Positions 36,125 through 59,299 of a stretch of DNA of 64,000 nt are shown here, one piece after another. The notes below the pieces were generated by a model. The model was not told where the DNA came from, did not search any database, and saw only the letters and a list, made by a program, of their open reading frames with translations. The stretch lies in the NCBI GenBank assembly GCA_037039925.1, contig JAXRKP010001114.1:5001-69000 (forward strand). Reading direction: 5' to 3'. Numbering within the stretch: position 1 is the first letter of the stretch; each line of letters opens with the position of its first letter. Source of the stretch: Doris montereyensis (lineage: Eukaryota > Mollusca > Gastropoda > Nudibranchia > Dorididae). The position numbers and the translations under genes were made by a program.

Positions 36125-37548
36125 TCCCTATTGTGGTTAGGGCTTAAAGCTAAAAGAGAAATAAATGTATTACTATTTGTAATCATCATAATCATGTGTA
36201 TTTTGCATGGTCAGACTAAGACTAGCAGACTTATTCTTCTCACAGAATCACCGTACATAGTATACCAGATCTAGAACTAGATAAAATATTGAATTATCCT
36301 AGATCTAGCTGATATTCACATCCATCTCACCTAACTGGATGATGGATCTAAATTCTAGAATCTAATTTTCTTCTCTTTTTTTGTTTTGTATTACCTGATC
36401 AGACGGCTCTTTCTGCGTCATGTTATTCTCCCAAAGATCACTAGAGATGTGATATGTTGACTTTTGACGATAATGTAGTATTTTTGATAGAATATAATCG
36501 ATCTTTACTCTTAGCACGTTAGAGCTATCTCAGGTCCGAAGTCAAAATAAATAAGCCACCATTTTGAAGCCATGTGACTTGCAGTTGCAGGAACTGTTAT
36601 CACAGTGAGTTTCTAGATAATAATAATAGAGATCTAGATCTAAATCAATGATCTATTTATATCTGAGGACAAAACCTTGTGACATAAATTAACGGATTAA
36701 ACCCAAAAGTATGATTGTTGTACCTCACCTTTTCTCATACATCCAGCTAATTCTATGAGAAATACGCTTTCAACTCCATTTTGGAAAGGAAAATGCCACC
36801 TAAATATTGTATTTTGATGCAAAGTGATATGTTCTATTTTGGCCTCTCACGTGATAAATCACATGCTGAATTACGTCATGTTTGTGTTGGTTCCTGACGG
36901 AAACCACTGAGAATAATAATCGAGAAAAATGGCTGATAGTTCATATCGATACTAAAGGGCGATTGAGCTAACCATTGTTTACGATATTGATACACGTCTG
37001 TGTGTCTTTGTTCGTCCTCCTTGGGCGTGTGTCATTTTAATCTCTTTGTGTTTATATTGCGTTTGACTTTTCTTTGTTTATTTGTCAAGCGGTTATTTCT
37101 AATACCTTAATCCGTGTATTACTGAGTAAAAAGAGTCTTGTAAATTGCCCTGAGATACTATGTAGGGTGGGGATCGTTAATTGTCCTTAAAAAGAGGAAA
37201 CGGGGGGGGGGGGGGGGGGGTGGATTCACCAAGTTTTTAATGTCATCACTGATTGTTTTGTAGGCTAATCTAAGAAGGGAAGAAAGAGTGTGTGTGACAC
37301 TGATAACCAACTAATATTACAAAGGTAACACTCAGAAAGATAATAGCAGTATGTGGCAACATCGCGTATTCTCCACTGATAAATCTTTAGACAATATGCT
37401 GCTATGGGTTTTCTTCAACGTTTATATTTATTTTTCACGGTCACACCTAGGAAAATTTTCTATATGCACACATTATTTATCAAGTTTTCTGTCTCTGGCT
37501 GTCTTTTTCTCGACATCTTAAATACATATATTGATCTATCTATCTATA

Positions 37549-37623
<75 letters not shown>

Positions 37624-38080
37624 TATCTATCTTTATCTGTATTGTGTACTCAAAAGTGTCTCAAACTTGAGTAAATTATGGAGGTTTTTGGCAAAGGATT
37701 CCAGTCAGTGATAGTTTGTGGTACTAATGAGTTCTTATAAATGTTGTATATCTTATGGCCATTTGGTTTTGGTGTCTGTGATCGTTTGTTGTAAGTGAAG
37801 ATGTCGAAAGGGACGGCAACTTTCTTGTGAATTATTTATTTATCTAGGGTGTTTTTTGTTTGTTGGTTCTTTTTGGGATATTTTGTTTTGATTTTGTCTT
37901 GCCCTCTTCCTCTCAATCCATTTCCTTCAATAGAACAAGATGACCATGAAGAATAACGTAATGATAATAATACTACTATTAATAACATAATAATAATAAT
38001 AATAACAATAATAATGATATAGTTGTGTCGCTCGTATGAATACTAATTCTCTTTAATCAGGTCCGGCTGTTTTCTTTCTT
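36125..38080. other. Intergenic region upstream of ZNRF
   Basis: AGATCTAGATCT-like palindromic words are dense at 36265-36360 and 36625-36655. A G20 run lies at 37202-37220, a (TATC)n run at 37536-37628 and an (AAT)-rich run at 37975-38015. No gene was recognised. Confidence 0.6.
37536..37628. repeat. (TATC)n microsatellite
   Basis: About 22 TATC units with one TATATA variant. Confidence 0.97.
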
Positions 38081-38345
38081 TCTTTATCAGTTCCCATTCT
38101 ACCATTCGGTGTATGGGTATAGATTCGAAATAATCTTTCTCCAGACTACCCTGTCCTGACATTTTCTATTTAAATGTCTTTGCTTAAGTGCCTCTGTTAC
38201 ATCTTCATCCCATTTTCTCTGGGATCTACCTTTTGTTCTTTTACTTTGAGTTTTAGCATTGTCTACTGATCTAGATACTCTCTTTTCATTCATTTTATTA
38301 ACATGCCCAAACCATCTGAGCTGATTTATTTATATCTTAGTTTTA
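38080..38345 (-). mobile_element. Non-LTR element 3' end, minus strand
   Basis: In reverse complement it gives LRWFGHVNKMNEKR-like sequence, then AKTQSKRTKGRSQRKWDED, and ends in a GAAAGAAAGAAAA tail at 38080. It is the same family as 2495-3099 and is 5'-truncated. It lies about 500 bases upstream of the ZNRF start. Confidence 0.85.
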
Positions 38346-38812
38346 ATGCCATCTGCTTTGGTATGATCTCTTATTATGTTTCTGATTTTCTCTTTTTAGT
38401 TTTTGCCATACTACTCTTCTGTTTTCATATTATTTTCTTTTTCTTTTGTTCTGAGTCATGTCGGCATTGTCACAATATGCCCTCCTTTCTCTTATCAATT
38501 TATATTTGACTTTCATCCCACAGTTTCTACTTAAAATTTACAACGACCATGACGCGTCGTGCCCTGATAGGGTAATTTAATTTTCAATCACAAAAACTTT
38601 CAGTCCGCTGAATGATTTGCTACATTGGATATTGTATTCGATACCTTCCCATCGCTACAAGAGAATCAAGATGGCGGGCAGTGAATCGAAACAATGCCAA
38701 AATGTTGTCACTGGTTAAACCACCTTAACTAAGCTTTTGCTTCTTTATTGTGTCCTTCTTTTCGTCTGTGAAATAACCATACATCACACCACGTCTGGGG
38801 AGTGCTTCAGCC

Positions 38813-48881
<10,069 letters not shown>

Positions 48882-49850
48882 GTAAATCCCGATGGCAAAC
48901 GATTCGGATCGAACTTACGTGTCACTGTTCATGTTAGGTGAATGTGTGCAACAGCGGTCGTGGTGGACTAGACTTGGGATTCCGTGCAGCAGTGCGTGTG
49001 AGATTGTGAATAACTTTTTCACGCACCCTTTAATTCGGTGCGGGACACTTTGAAAACATGTGCTCTGACGGCCGCCCTGTGCATAGTAGTTAACTATCTC
49101 TCATCATGATGCAGCCTAATTTCATTCATCGTCACGGCAATAATTGTGGAGAACACAATATATACATACACATATATATATATATTATTCTGCAGAGAGG
49201 AAAACGTTTTAAATCTCCCCTTATTGAACTGTTCATGCAAAGAAGTGTTCTGATGAAAGCAAGGTCCCCATTTTCTGCCTTTGTCATCTGGTTTTAATGG
49301 AAAGAAAAAAAGACAAACAAAAAAAAACGCAGAGAAAAAAAAAGAAAGAAGCAGTAATGCGACTATATGAAACCAATATTGCCTGTGGTCTGTTTTTGAC
49401 AGTTATTTTTGTGCTTTACCAATGGTTATTGAATGCCTTCTCTTTCACTTTTCTTTCTTTCCAATGCAGAGATGCCGCTTTTTTTTTCCCTCTTCAGAGT
49501 ATCTCCAAACTAAATAACATATTGTTTTCCTTTTTCGCTTTTGGGGGGGGGGGGGGGGGCATTTTTCTGGTCGGAAAGGAAAGAATGTGAACAATGTAGT
49601 CTTCATAAGATGCGGGTGACTAGGCATTGAGGTTAATTTTGTCTTCAATAGACATGACGAACTAAACCCTAAGAGAAAATTTGTTTTCAATAACTAAATA
49701 TATAGAGAATAATTTTGTCTTCAATGGTCACATAAAAACTAAACTTTAGGAGAAAATTTGTTTTCAATAGACGCAGAGAAGTAATCCTGGGGAGAGAGGG
49801 GATTTGTCTTCATAAGACAATGGACACAATTTTGTTACCCTTGTTGTAGT

Positions 49851-49965
49851 TAGCAGGTGCTACTGGTAGTGTCCTACTTCTTCCCTTTCGCTCTTTCTCT
49901 TATCCTTTCACCTGAGATCGCCACACCTGGTGGACGGGTTAAACTGCAATCGATCAACCAATCAA
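49851..49965. repeat. Family C SINE, reversed copy
   Basis: TAGCAGGTGCTACTGGTAGT, GTCCTACTTCTTCCCTTTCG and GAGATCGCCACACCTGGTGG are the family in the opposite orientation to the others. The end reads CAACCAATCAAAC where other copies read AAACAAAC. Confidence 0.75.
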
Positions 49966-52129
49966 ACTCTTCTTACTCGTTATCTGTGCTGGAGAAGGCT
50001 GTTGTTGTCCCTCTTCAGGCCTTTGATGTTCATGAACCGATGTCAGAAGAAGGTGGCATCTCTGTTTTTTTGTTTGTGTATTTATATTCTCTTTTTTTTT
50101 AAAGTTATGTTTATTTTTTTCTGATCTAGATGATATTTCTAATTAAATTGTCACATAAATGTAAAACAATTTGCAATCCATCGGAGCATTCTTTCATGTA
50201 TTTAACCATTATCTGTAAATTGTAAATATATATCTGGCCAGGTAACAGATCTTGTTCTCCTGTGATGACGGCTTATGTTATGCTTCCTTTGGGAGGGGGG
50301 GGGGGGGGGGGTGTTCAACTTACATTTGTTACCATAATGAGCAAAGGAAGACATCGTCTTCTTTATCTTCGTTGTTTCTTTTTGTAAGGTTATTGTATTA
50401 CTCCCTGAAAGTAAAACTGAAGGGAAGGGATTTGGAAAGTAGAGGGATTTGGAAAGTAGAGGAATTTGGAAAGTAGCATTGTTTTGTATGGAGACAAAGA
50501 TGTTTTCTTTTCTAAGGTCATCAAAATGTAGAAATATACATGTGTACTTCTTTCATTTCAATATTTTAAGTTTTTACAATCTGTAAGTCATTGTCAGCCA
50601 GCTCTAAAGAAACTGTACCTTTGATGAAAATAATTCTTTTTTTTCTTTTTTTATTCTGTTCATTTTCATGATTTTTGTTGAGTTGTTTTTTTCTCTCGTT
50701 CTTTTTTTTGTGTTTTTGTTTTCTTCAGTTTTCTTTGTTAATGAGTTGTATTATATCATGTACCCTATTTCCTATTTTGCCTTTCCAAATGATAATTTTT
50801 TTAAATTGCATGAATTTCTTACTGGCAAGCTAGGAACTATCTAGCAATTGACTAGTGTTTTCTCTTCAGTTCTTTCAAGTTATTGATGTGTGTCATTAGA
50901 AGACTCTTTATTTGATGTATTTAAAGAACTCATTATATATATTATATATACGAGATATATTATATCCGTGTTACTGCTGCTGTTCTACATTGTCTTGCAG
51001 TTACGACAGCCATTACATTCCTGATCTTTATTTTGGGGGAAGAGTTCTTAGTTGTGTCTTCATGAGTGCTCTTTTATTCTCTCCTTTGTTCACGGAGGGG
51101 ATGTTTCAATACCTTGACTTTTCAATTGATTTGTTTGTAGTAGTGTTATTTGTTGTGTTTCCAGTGGTAGACAAGATGCACACTTGAGTGACGTTTGATG
51201 TTTCTTTTTTAAATATTGATATTGTTGGCAACTGTTTCTTTGTTGTCTTTTCTCATTGTGTTAATTTATAGCCCTTTTGTTTTATTTTATTTTTGGGATA
51301 TCTTGTTTTATAGGTTGGTTTGTGCTATTTTCTTCTATTTTTATTTCAATGGAGATATATATTTATGGGATATTAGATCCGGGGGTCATATTTGGTTATT
51401 TCATTTCATCCATTGTTTTATTTACTTTTTTCGTTATCATAGCCTCAACTGTTGCCACGTGCCGTGCCATTGTAATTGTCTTCAATGATTTTCACAAGTC
51501 TTTGTTTGTATGTGTGATGAATATTGCTAGACATCTGTGTTTTCTGTGGTGTTTTTGTTGTTGTTTCAAGTTCAAGTCTCATCTTTAGTTGTTTTTTGTA
51601 TTATTATTCAACAGTCCCAACCTCCTCCTCTGTTTTGTTGGGGTTTTTCTGTCAATAAATTTAAATTGGGACTAGACTACTGAGTTACTCGACACATTTT
51701 TTTTTTTTCATTTTCATTTCTGATTCTATCATCATCTGCCCTCCATACATTACTACATTGACTGAATACTACTATATGCGGATAATAAAATGACAATATT
51801 ATATGGCTATATCCACTATAAATAAGTTTCCATGAAAGTCCCTTGGTAAATCCATCAGTCACTGAAGTCACTCGTGTACCTATGAATGCCTTTGAATGTG
51901 TTTTTTTTCTTCTTCTTACATTATCTCTTCAGAGAAGGATTTTCTGAAGAACAATATTATTATCTTCTTTTGTTGTGTAATGTTTGTTATTCATATCTTT
52001 TTGTCCTTTCCCACCCTCTTTCAATCTCTACTTCGTCCTTTACTTCTTTTTTTGTCCTCCTCCTCCTCTTCCCTTATCTTCCTTTTTCCCTTGTCTCTCT
52101 ATGTATTTTTATCTTTTCACTCTCTGTCT

Positions 52130-52144
52130 TTCTCTCTCTCTCTC

Positions 52145-52212
<68 letters not shown>

Positions 52213-52240
52213 CTCTCTCTCTCTCTCTTTCTATCCATCC
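52130..52240. repeat. (TC)n microsatellite with TCTG variants
   Basis: The stretch is dominated by TC and TCTG repeats. ORFs through it are Ser/Leu-rich artefacts. Confidence 0.95.
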
Positions 52241-53308
52241 ATACCTCCATTAAATAGTCCCAGTGTAACTTTTTGACCGTGAAGGAAATGCACGCAAGCT
52301 TGTAAATGAAGAGCGTCATTTGAGGCATTTAGATGTTAAAATGAAGTATGTATGACATTTCTTGTTTTTTGCTGTTGTTTTGGAATTTTTTAATTTACAA
52401 AGTGCATATTATTATAATCAAGCAATTAAGTTTACATGTGTATTGTAGTATTAAGAAGAAATTGGTGAGACTGCAAACTCATTTTTTTTTTTTAATTTAC
52501 TGGGAACCACTCTCAGCTGCGAAAGTGGCAGGAGCTCTACAGTGTACTATATATGACATCGGAGTGACACAAATCCCTCCCCCCTCACTTCCAATCCATG
52601 ACAAACTCACAGAAATTTGGATTTTAATTTAGTAAAGCATTAAAATCATTCCCAATTTTCACCCACCACATCCGCTCACTGTCACAAGATCTAAAAGTAA
52701 CACCGTGGGAAGCTGCGATTCCCAAACATTTTGCTTCAATAAAAATCATTTTGTGACTTCATGTTTGAATTTATAGACACTGTTACGTACAGGTGTTATG
52801 AGTTTAATTTTGAAAAAACATTTTAATTTTGTTTATAATTTTCCTTCTAGAGCTTTTTAGAGACTTTACGGCCAACACACACAGTGCCTCCATTTTTATA
52901 TGGGGTCATTTGTCACATCGTGGGGTGGGGTTTCTGAAAAAGAAGAAAAAAAGACACTGAATACTCTGATTGCAATTCCCAAAATCGCAAGTTGAAAGTT
53001 GTGGTTCACAGGCACAACTGGTAGTGGTAGGTCCTTTTTTTCTTGATGCTCCTGGAGATCCTTTTATATGTTGGGAGGGGGGGGGGGGTATTGAACCCAA
53101 AGCAAGGTGAACTTTCGAGGGTGGGGACAGTGAATCCCACTGCGTTTGTAGCCCAACAGAAATTAAAACAATCTTAGCATAACAACACTCATTTTTCCAT
53201 TTCCATTACTTTAAGTTGCTCCCTTCACCCATCTATGAAACTGTCATATTTTTTTCTTTCGTTTGTCACTTTTCTCATCAATTTTACTGTCAACTAAGAT
53301 TTAAGATT

Positions 53309-53620
53309 GGCGTTGGTGGCCTTGTACTTGTACTATGGTGTAGCTAAGTTACAGGACTTGGGATCATGAGGTCCTGGGTTCGAACTATAGCAATGCTCTG
53401 CTCAGTCCGATGTTGTGTTCCTTAGAAAGACACTTAACATGCATTATCCCCCTCCCCACTTGATCCAGGTGCAAAATGGGTACAATCATCAGCTTGGGAG
53501 TAAAACCCATAGACTAAAGGTGTCCTGCCCAGGAGGTCATTATTATCGCCAGGCAATAGAAACAGGAATAAAGTAAAGCTCTGGCTCTATAGGTCGTGAA
53601 TGGCCTTGAAGCACCTTCTC
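53309..53620 (+). repeat. Family A SINE copy
   Basis: GGGATCATGAGGTCCTGGGT then TCGAACTATAGCAATGC, GATCCAGGTGCAAAATGGGT and CTGGCTCTATAGGTCGTGAA appear in family order. A small insertion is present in the head. Confidence 0.82.
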
Positions 53621-53751
53621 GCTTTGCTTTACCACCCTTCCTTCCTGGCGTAGCCTGTCATCTGCTTCATTGTTGTGTTTGCTCTCTTCTTATTTTTGTC
53701 AAACGACGTCGACTCGGAACCAGAATATGATATTGTCCCTTCCACATAGAC

Positions 53752-54034
53752 TTTAGTGGCCAAGTGGTAGGTTGCCTGACTTGGGGATCATGAGGTCCAG
53801 GGTTCAAATCCTGGATTAAACCAGGGCCGATGATGCGTTCCTTGAGAAAGATACCAACATGCATTTCCTCCACTTGACCCAGGTGCAAATGGGTACAAGC
53901 ACCAGCTTGGAGTAAAAACCTGTGACAAGACTAGCTGTCCTGTCCAGGAGGTGTTTCTTAAATTATCAGTTTTTCCTTCACGCCAGCCAAAAGGGGATAA
54001 AAGCTCGGCTCCATGGGCTGTGAAGGAGATTTTC
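53752..54034 (+). repeat. Family A SINE copy
   Basis: The head reads AGTGGCCAAGTGGTAGGTTG, the B box is GGGTTCAAATCC, the body carries TGACCCAGGTGCAAATGGGT and the tail CTCGGCTCCATGGGCTGTGA. It follows the previous copy in the same orientation after about 130 bases. Confidence 0.85.
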
Positions 54035-54139
54035 GCATTTTGAGAAAATAAAGTTCTCAGCTGGAAAGAGAATCTGAAATGAGGATTTAGTTACCATCTT
54101 GTCTTTTTCCTTCTTTGTGTGAGACATGGCAATTTTTGC

Positions 54140-54375
54140 TGTGTAAATCTGATGATTTACAACTACCAAATTGTCGAATGTGTAAATCTGATGATTTATA
54201 ACTACCAAATTGTCGAATGTGTAAATCAGATGATTTATAACTACCAAATTGTCAAATGTGTAAATCTGATGATTTATAACTACCAAATTGTCGAATGTGT
54301 AAATCAGATGATTTATAACTACCAAATTGTCGAATGTGTAAATCTGATGATTTATAACTCCCAAATTGTTGAATG
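54140..54375. repeat. 39-bp minisatellite
   Basis: Six units carry TGTGTAAATCTGATGATTTA then TAACTACCAAATTGTCGAA. The unit of 39 bases gives a false 13-residue repeat ORF on each strand. There are no spacers. Confidence 0.93.
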
Positions 54376-55049
54376 TGTAGTTAGGACAATGTCCCTCCGG
54401 CTGACGGATAATTAAACGTGTGCGTGTGTGTAATCGAACAATAGTCAGATACATTACAAACAATATATTTTGAAACATGATGATAATACTGCCATGGAGA
54501 TGTGTCCAACTTGGGAGTTTTTAATTTTTAGTTATTGAATGTGACAACACATGAATGAAATTGCTTTCACTTTCATTTATTTCATGTCAAATTAGTATGA
54601 ATATTTCACTATACTTATAAATATGCTTGATCCTATTTTCAGGCATTGAATTCATCGCAGGCAACTTTGGTGTGTGATTCATCACATTATGCAAACAGAC
54701 CTCTATGATGAGGTTACATGCTCTGTTGTCACAATGCTGGTGGAACGTTCTATATAATTAATGTTACTTGAACTTGAAGCTAGAAGAAGACGCTAACGCA
54801 TAATGAGTTAACTTTTGAACAGGAAACAGTTTTTTGTTTCTAAATAATCTGTACAAAGAACAAAAATGGAAAAAAAATGTGTGTTATTACCTCAACATTC
54901 TTACTAGCCACATATCATACATTCATCTTATATTATTACATAATATCATATACTCATTTGCAAAAAAACAGCACTCCTGGTATTTTTTACTCTCATTTAA
55001 CTATTGTAAGGACTTGACAAAACCTTAAGATGGAAAGGAAATTGTGTCC

Positions 55050-55195
55050 AATTCTATATTGATAAATAAAAGATTCACACGTTGTTGACCTTGGTGTCTC
55101 TGAATTCCATGATTAATTTCAGTGGGTACACTTTCAAAAGTCTGAGACTCAATATTGTCTATTCCCGCCTCTCTTGTTTGTATTGTTGCTGTGCA
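55050..55195 (-). repeat. Left arm of an inverted repeat around a transposase fragment
   Basis: Read on the minus strand the arm encodes TIQTREAGIDNIESQTFESV then PTEIN. It is similar, by eye at roughly two thirds of positions, to the plus-strand arm at 55510-55660, with both read outward. Confidence 0.55.
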
Positions 55196-55254
55196 CGATC
55201 TTAGAAAGTGCACGTCTTTGAATTTGGGCCTGTCGAAAAGCATCATAAACGTAT

Positions 55255-55475
55255 ATATATGTGATTGCTCTTTAAAGTTCTGGTAGAGTTCTTGGTTTAT
55301 CGGATAGCACCCTCACTTTGACCGTGATGATAATTGATATCCCATAAATGCTCCATGAGGTTTAGATCAGACTGGCCATGGTTGAAGTGTATTGACGTTG
55401 AGTTGCTCAAAGATAGTCTCTCGTGCGAAATGCCCGGTGAGCTGGTGCGTTGTCTGACTTGAAGATGAGATTTTC
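55255..55475 (-). pseudogene. Tc1/mariner transposase fragment
   Basis: Minus-strand frames read LIFKSDNAPAHRAFRTRDYL, corresponding to the second catalytic aspartate region (QDNAPAH), and then SDLNLMEHLWDI, corresponding to SPDLNPIEHLWD. One frameshift and stops separate them. Only this catalytic segment of about 70 residues is present. Confidence 0.8.
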
Positions 55476-55509
55476 ATATCAAAGGGGCAATATATTTGTG
55501 TGTCCCCCT

Positions 55510-55660
55510 GAAAATACTGCAATAATTCAAGCAGAAACAGACGATATTGATTCTAGTACCTTTGAAAATGTACCCTCTAGTAAATCGAATTTCAAGACAT
55601 CGGGGTCCATACAATGTGTGAGATTATTAATCAATACAGACATGGACATGATTCATCATC
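55510..55660 (+). repeat. Right arm of the inverted repeat
   Basis: The plus-strand arm reads AIIQAETDDIDSSTFENV then PSSKSNF and is the inverted counterpart of 55050-55195. A short frame (55450-55692) stays open across it. Confidence 0.55.
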
Positions 55661-55699
55661 TGCCTAATCAAAAGATTTGTCATGTCCCCTAAAAAAGGG

Positions 55700-57180
55700 T
55701 AAATGTGAGAGAAAAAATATCAGGTGCTGTAGTTTCTTTTGCAAATTGAATATATTTCATGTGGTTGCTCAATGCAAGACCTACCTTCTGTTGATGTGCA
55801 TATATTTAGACATTATTTCGTCTTGTCCTGGCTTAATTCTCTCCTGTCTTTCAGGGCCATTTGCATAGCTGCCTAATAAATATGAATCATCCCCCATCCC
55901 ATATGATTTTTTTGTACGATTTTGTTAGTAGATGGTTTGTTATGGGGAGTTTTGTTGGGGGGTGTATTTGTTTTACGATTTTGTTAGTAGATAGATGGGT
56001 TTTTTTTAGGACAGTTTGTTCAGTTAAGTTGTTTGGGTTGGGTTTCTTTCTGATTCTGTTAGAATGGTTTGTTTAGTTTTGTTGGGGAGGGGGGTTGTTG
56101 GATGCTTACTGCGGTTTTTATTTAGTGGGATTTTATTAATTATTTGGTTCGATGTTTTTGAGCATGAATGCACATTTAATTTAAGAACCAATTTAATGAA
56201 ATTATATGTGATTGTGATGGTTCTGTATAATATTTAGTAACTTCTCTCTTTTCTTCCATACCCCTCCCCTCCTCCCCTGTAATGATGTGTTTTGTTTTGG
56301 CCACTACACACTTAAATTTAATATGCATTACAACATAAATTTTTTTATGCAGTAACACAGCAACTTTATACATAGTAAGTCATACAACAATGTCAGTAAC
56401 CATGGTATTTTTCTGCCTTTCTTTCATATTTGTTGTCTCCCTTGTGAGGGAGGGGGGGATATTTTTTTGTTTGGGGTTTTGTTTTGTTATTCGTCACTGA
56501 ATAGAACTTTCAAGTAGTAAAGATATATGTGTGGTTTTGAAATTTTTTGGAGCCAAGTAAGAGAATAAAAAAAAATTTCTGTAAACTTTTACCGTGTCAT
56601 GTTTTATCTTATATATATTGACTATTATTATTATTTAAGGTGGGGAGTCAAGATATTGTTATTATATCGCTACCATTCTGAGGAAATCAATCATGTATAG
56701 TGTGTCCAAATTTCGTTTTCATAAATCCTATAGACTTTAATAATTGATCGAATTTTTCAGCTGAAAGAGAATCTGCAATATTTTATTATCTAAGAGTGAA
56801 GAAAGGGGAGTGTAACAAACCTAGAAAGTTGAACTAGGAGAGATAGATTTTAAGAACCAAGTGGACAAAATTCTATGAGGTGAAAGGAGAGACAACAAAA
56901 GGATGAAATTATTGGGGCTAGAGGACAAAGATGCACAACATTGACTTATTGACAATGCTGGATAAATCCAATATAACATCCTCAATCTGGCAGAAACACA
57001 TGTACAGTAGTAAGCTGGATAAAAACACTGCATAAACACACGCTTACATCTGTTGATCGAATTGTTTCTATAAAAGTGTTCTTATACAAACGGTGTGCAT
57101 AAAAGTACATTTTTTGCTGTGCCCAAAAGGCTGTGTGTATATCCAGCGACTAATTTATAACTAGATACAGGTAAAAGTAA
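55700..57180. other. Intergenic, T-rich sequence
   Basis: GGTTTGTT-like words recur at 55905-56080 (TTTTGTTAGTAGATGGTTTG twice), probably an old duplication. No gene or known element was recognised. Confidence 0.5.
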
Positions 57181-57184
57181 AAGG

Positions 57185-57490
57185 AGAAGATTTGATTTCT
57201 TCACCCACATCCAAAGCTAAAGTGATCTTAGGGTTTTCGGTAGGATCTTAAGTTTTGCCCAGACTGTCTTGTTAACACCCAAAGGACAGACACGGGATCT
57301 CTTGTTTTTCTTTTCCGTCTCCGTTGGGATTAGGTGTCAATCCGCCTACCTAGACCCGGGGGGGTTGACCAAAAAATACTCATGGAAACTTATCAACCTG
57401 CCCAGGCGTGCACCCCCCCCCCTTCTGGATGACAGTGAAAGGTCAACACATTGTATCTGGTCCACCGCTTCCCTAAAAGTAGTACAGTAG
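57185..57490 (-). repeat. Family B SINE copy
   Basis: GATTTCTTCACCCACATCCA, AGTGATCTTAGGG, TGCCCAGACTGTCTTGTTAA and GGGATTAGGTGTCAATCCGC follow family B in reverse. The tRNA-like head is degraded. Confidence 0.7.
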
Positions 57491-57639
57491 TCTCCGCCAA
57501 AATGCACGGTCCATGGGTGACAAATACATTGTGCATTTTGACTGGGTCAAAGTTGACATAGATCTGGATGACACACACGTGCATGGCAGATTTTATCACC
57601 TGGACGAGGCAAGAAGAAGAGGTTATCAAATTTATTTTT

Positions 57640-57975
57640 CACAAAATTTTTTGTTTGGTTTACCTACATCCACAACTAAGGTGATCTCGGGGTGTTCTGT
57701 TGGATTTTAAATTTTGCCCGGACTGCCCTGTAAACAGCCAAGGATCTTTAACATGCACAGAGTATTGTGATCTGCACACGAGACCTCCTTTTTATCATCT
57801 GTCTCCGATGGGAACTATGTGTCGATCCATCTACCTGGATCAGGTGGGGGGGGAGGGGGTAGATTTTGCCTTGAAAAAACTTGAGAAAATTTTTCAACCG
57901 TTGGTGGAGCACGAACCCACTACCTTTTGGTTGCGAGGCAGACACTTTGCCTCTGGACTACAGAGTCCCCTTTTT
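57640..57975 (-). repeat. Family B SINE, full copy
   Basis: In reverse complement the head reads AGTCCAGAGGCAAAGTGTCT then GCCTCGCAACC, with the B-box-like GGGTTCGTGCTCC. The body and tail reach TTAGTTGTGGATGTAGG. It is the most complete family B copy in the window, about 330 bases. Confidence 0.8.
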
Positions 57976-58117
57976 CACAGGAATTGACTCTTTAAATGCA
58001 ACAAATTGAAGACACTTCCTTGTTGCATTTTGGGGAAGTCAAGCCAATCGTTGTTGCATTTTGAGTGAGGGGATAATTAGCGTTGTAAAACAAAGTAGTA
58101 ATGGAACTCAATTTCTT

Positions 58118-58232
58118 GTTCTTTTAAATTTACCCTGTCCCACCATATGCAGCGATTTCATGGTAAATTGAAAGAAAACAGCAAACGTGAAAGAGGGAAA
58201 AGAAAGGAGTTTGACCTACCAGCAGAGACCAC
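58118..58232. repeat. Family C SINE copy
   Basis: TTTACCCTGTCCCACCATAT, GCGATTTCATGGTAAATTGA and GGAGTTTGACCTACCAGCAG follow the family order. Confidence 0.75.
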
Positions 58233-59299
58233 CGACCGTCAATATGGAGCTCAGTGAGTTATACAAGCAAAACAACAAAAAGAATAATACTAATACTAAC
58301 ACCAGAGGGTTTTATCAAACATTTTAATATAAAATTCCTTTAGTTTTAACCTGTCACTGTCACTATGCAAACCATCACATTTATTTTTCTTCACCACAAC
58401 CATTTCAACTGAACACATAGTATACTTACATACTAACGTATAAAAACAAAATTTAAAAAATGTGTTTTAAATTAAAATTCTCAGACACATTTTTTCTTGT
58501 TTATCATCATCCAACTCATTTCTAATCCTCAACACAGTTATCACAGTTCAGTCGTAAAAAACTATTGGGGGGATTAGTTTTTAAATTTGAAAACCCAAAA
58601 ATAAAATATATTTTATTAATAGCAAATAAGTATAAATAAGCGAAAACGAAACTGATAACAATATTTTAGGGCTTGAATTTTTTTATTACTAATTAAAAAT
58701 TATTAATGAAAAACAAAACAGCAGAGGGTTTGCTTTGTCTTTTGAACAACAGCTTGAGATTTTGGTTTGAATTATTGCATCCACAACTCAATTTCCTTTC
58801 TTAATACAGATTAACCCTCCCCTCCAAGAATTGAACCAATTAAAATTTCTTTAACATAGAATAAAACACCTTAACAAAAATTAGTTATTTATATATCGAT
58901 GTTGTCGGACACACACAGGTCAAGTCGAAAAACACTGATCTTACAGGAGAGACAAAAAACTGAACAATTCTCTTGAAAATCCGTTTTAAATCATGAGACT
59001 TCTTGGACTTGGCCTTTTGAGACATAAGAAATTGAAGAACTCAGTCATTTGTACCTTGACCAACTCATTCAGTTAAAAACTGCCGTGGCTGTTTTGTGCC
59101 CATATGAAAACCGGTTTGATAAATCATAGTTTTGAAGCATTGCTATAACATAATGTCTTCTGCTATTTTTACACAGTGTAGCTTTTAGTTTCTGTTGAGA
59201 CTTAATGGCTATTTTTCTTAAAATTGGAATTTTCGGATTTGGCCGGTTTGTGCTTGACAGCATCGATATATTGTTGAAAACATAAATGGGTTACCGATT
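58233..59299. other. Sequence downstream of MCAT
   Basis: AT-rich sequence without recognised repeats. It would include the MCAT 3' untranslated region at its right end. Confidence 0.5.

Larger units (their letters stand above)
48882..53300. other. Downstream of ZNRF: probable 3' UTR and intergenic DNA
   Basis: A small hairpin (CGCACC, 9-base loop, GGTGCG) lies at 49022-49042. G runs lie at 49543-49559, 50295-50311 and 53077-53088. Loosely repeated AGAAAATTTGTTTTCAATA phrases occur at 49630-49830. A TC microsatellite lies at 52130-52240. T-rich ORFs are artefacts of composition. An AATAAA is at 51654-51659. No further gene was recognised. Confidence 0.5.

Noticed and set aside
51886..52276. 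Three overlapping ORFs of 89-126 residues
   Set aside because: The sequence is a T- and TC-rich tract; hydrophobic Ser/Leu/Phe content follows from composition.
54119..54478. A CRISPR-like regular array or a 13-residue repeat protein
   Set aside because: The units are directly adjacent 39-bp tandem copies without spacers in an animal genome; it is a minisatellite.
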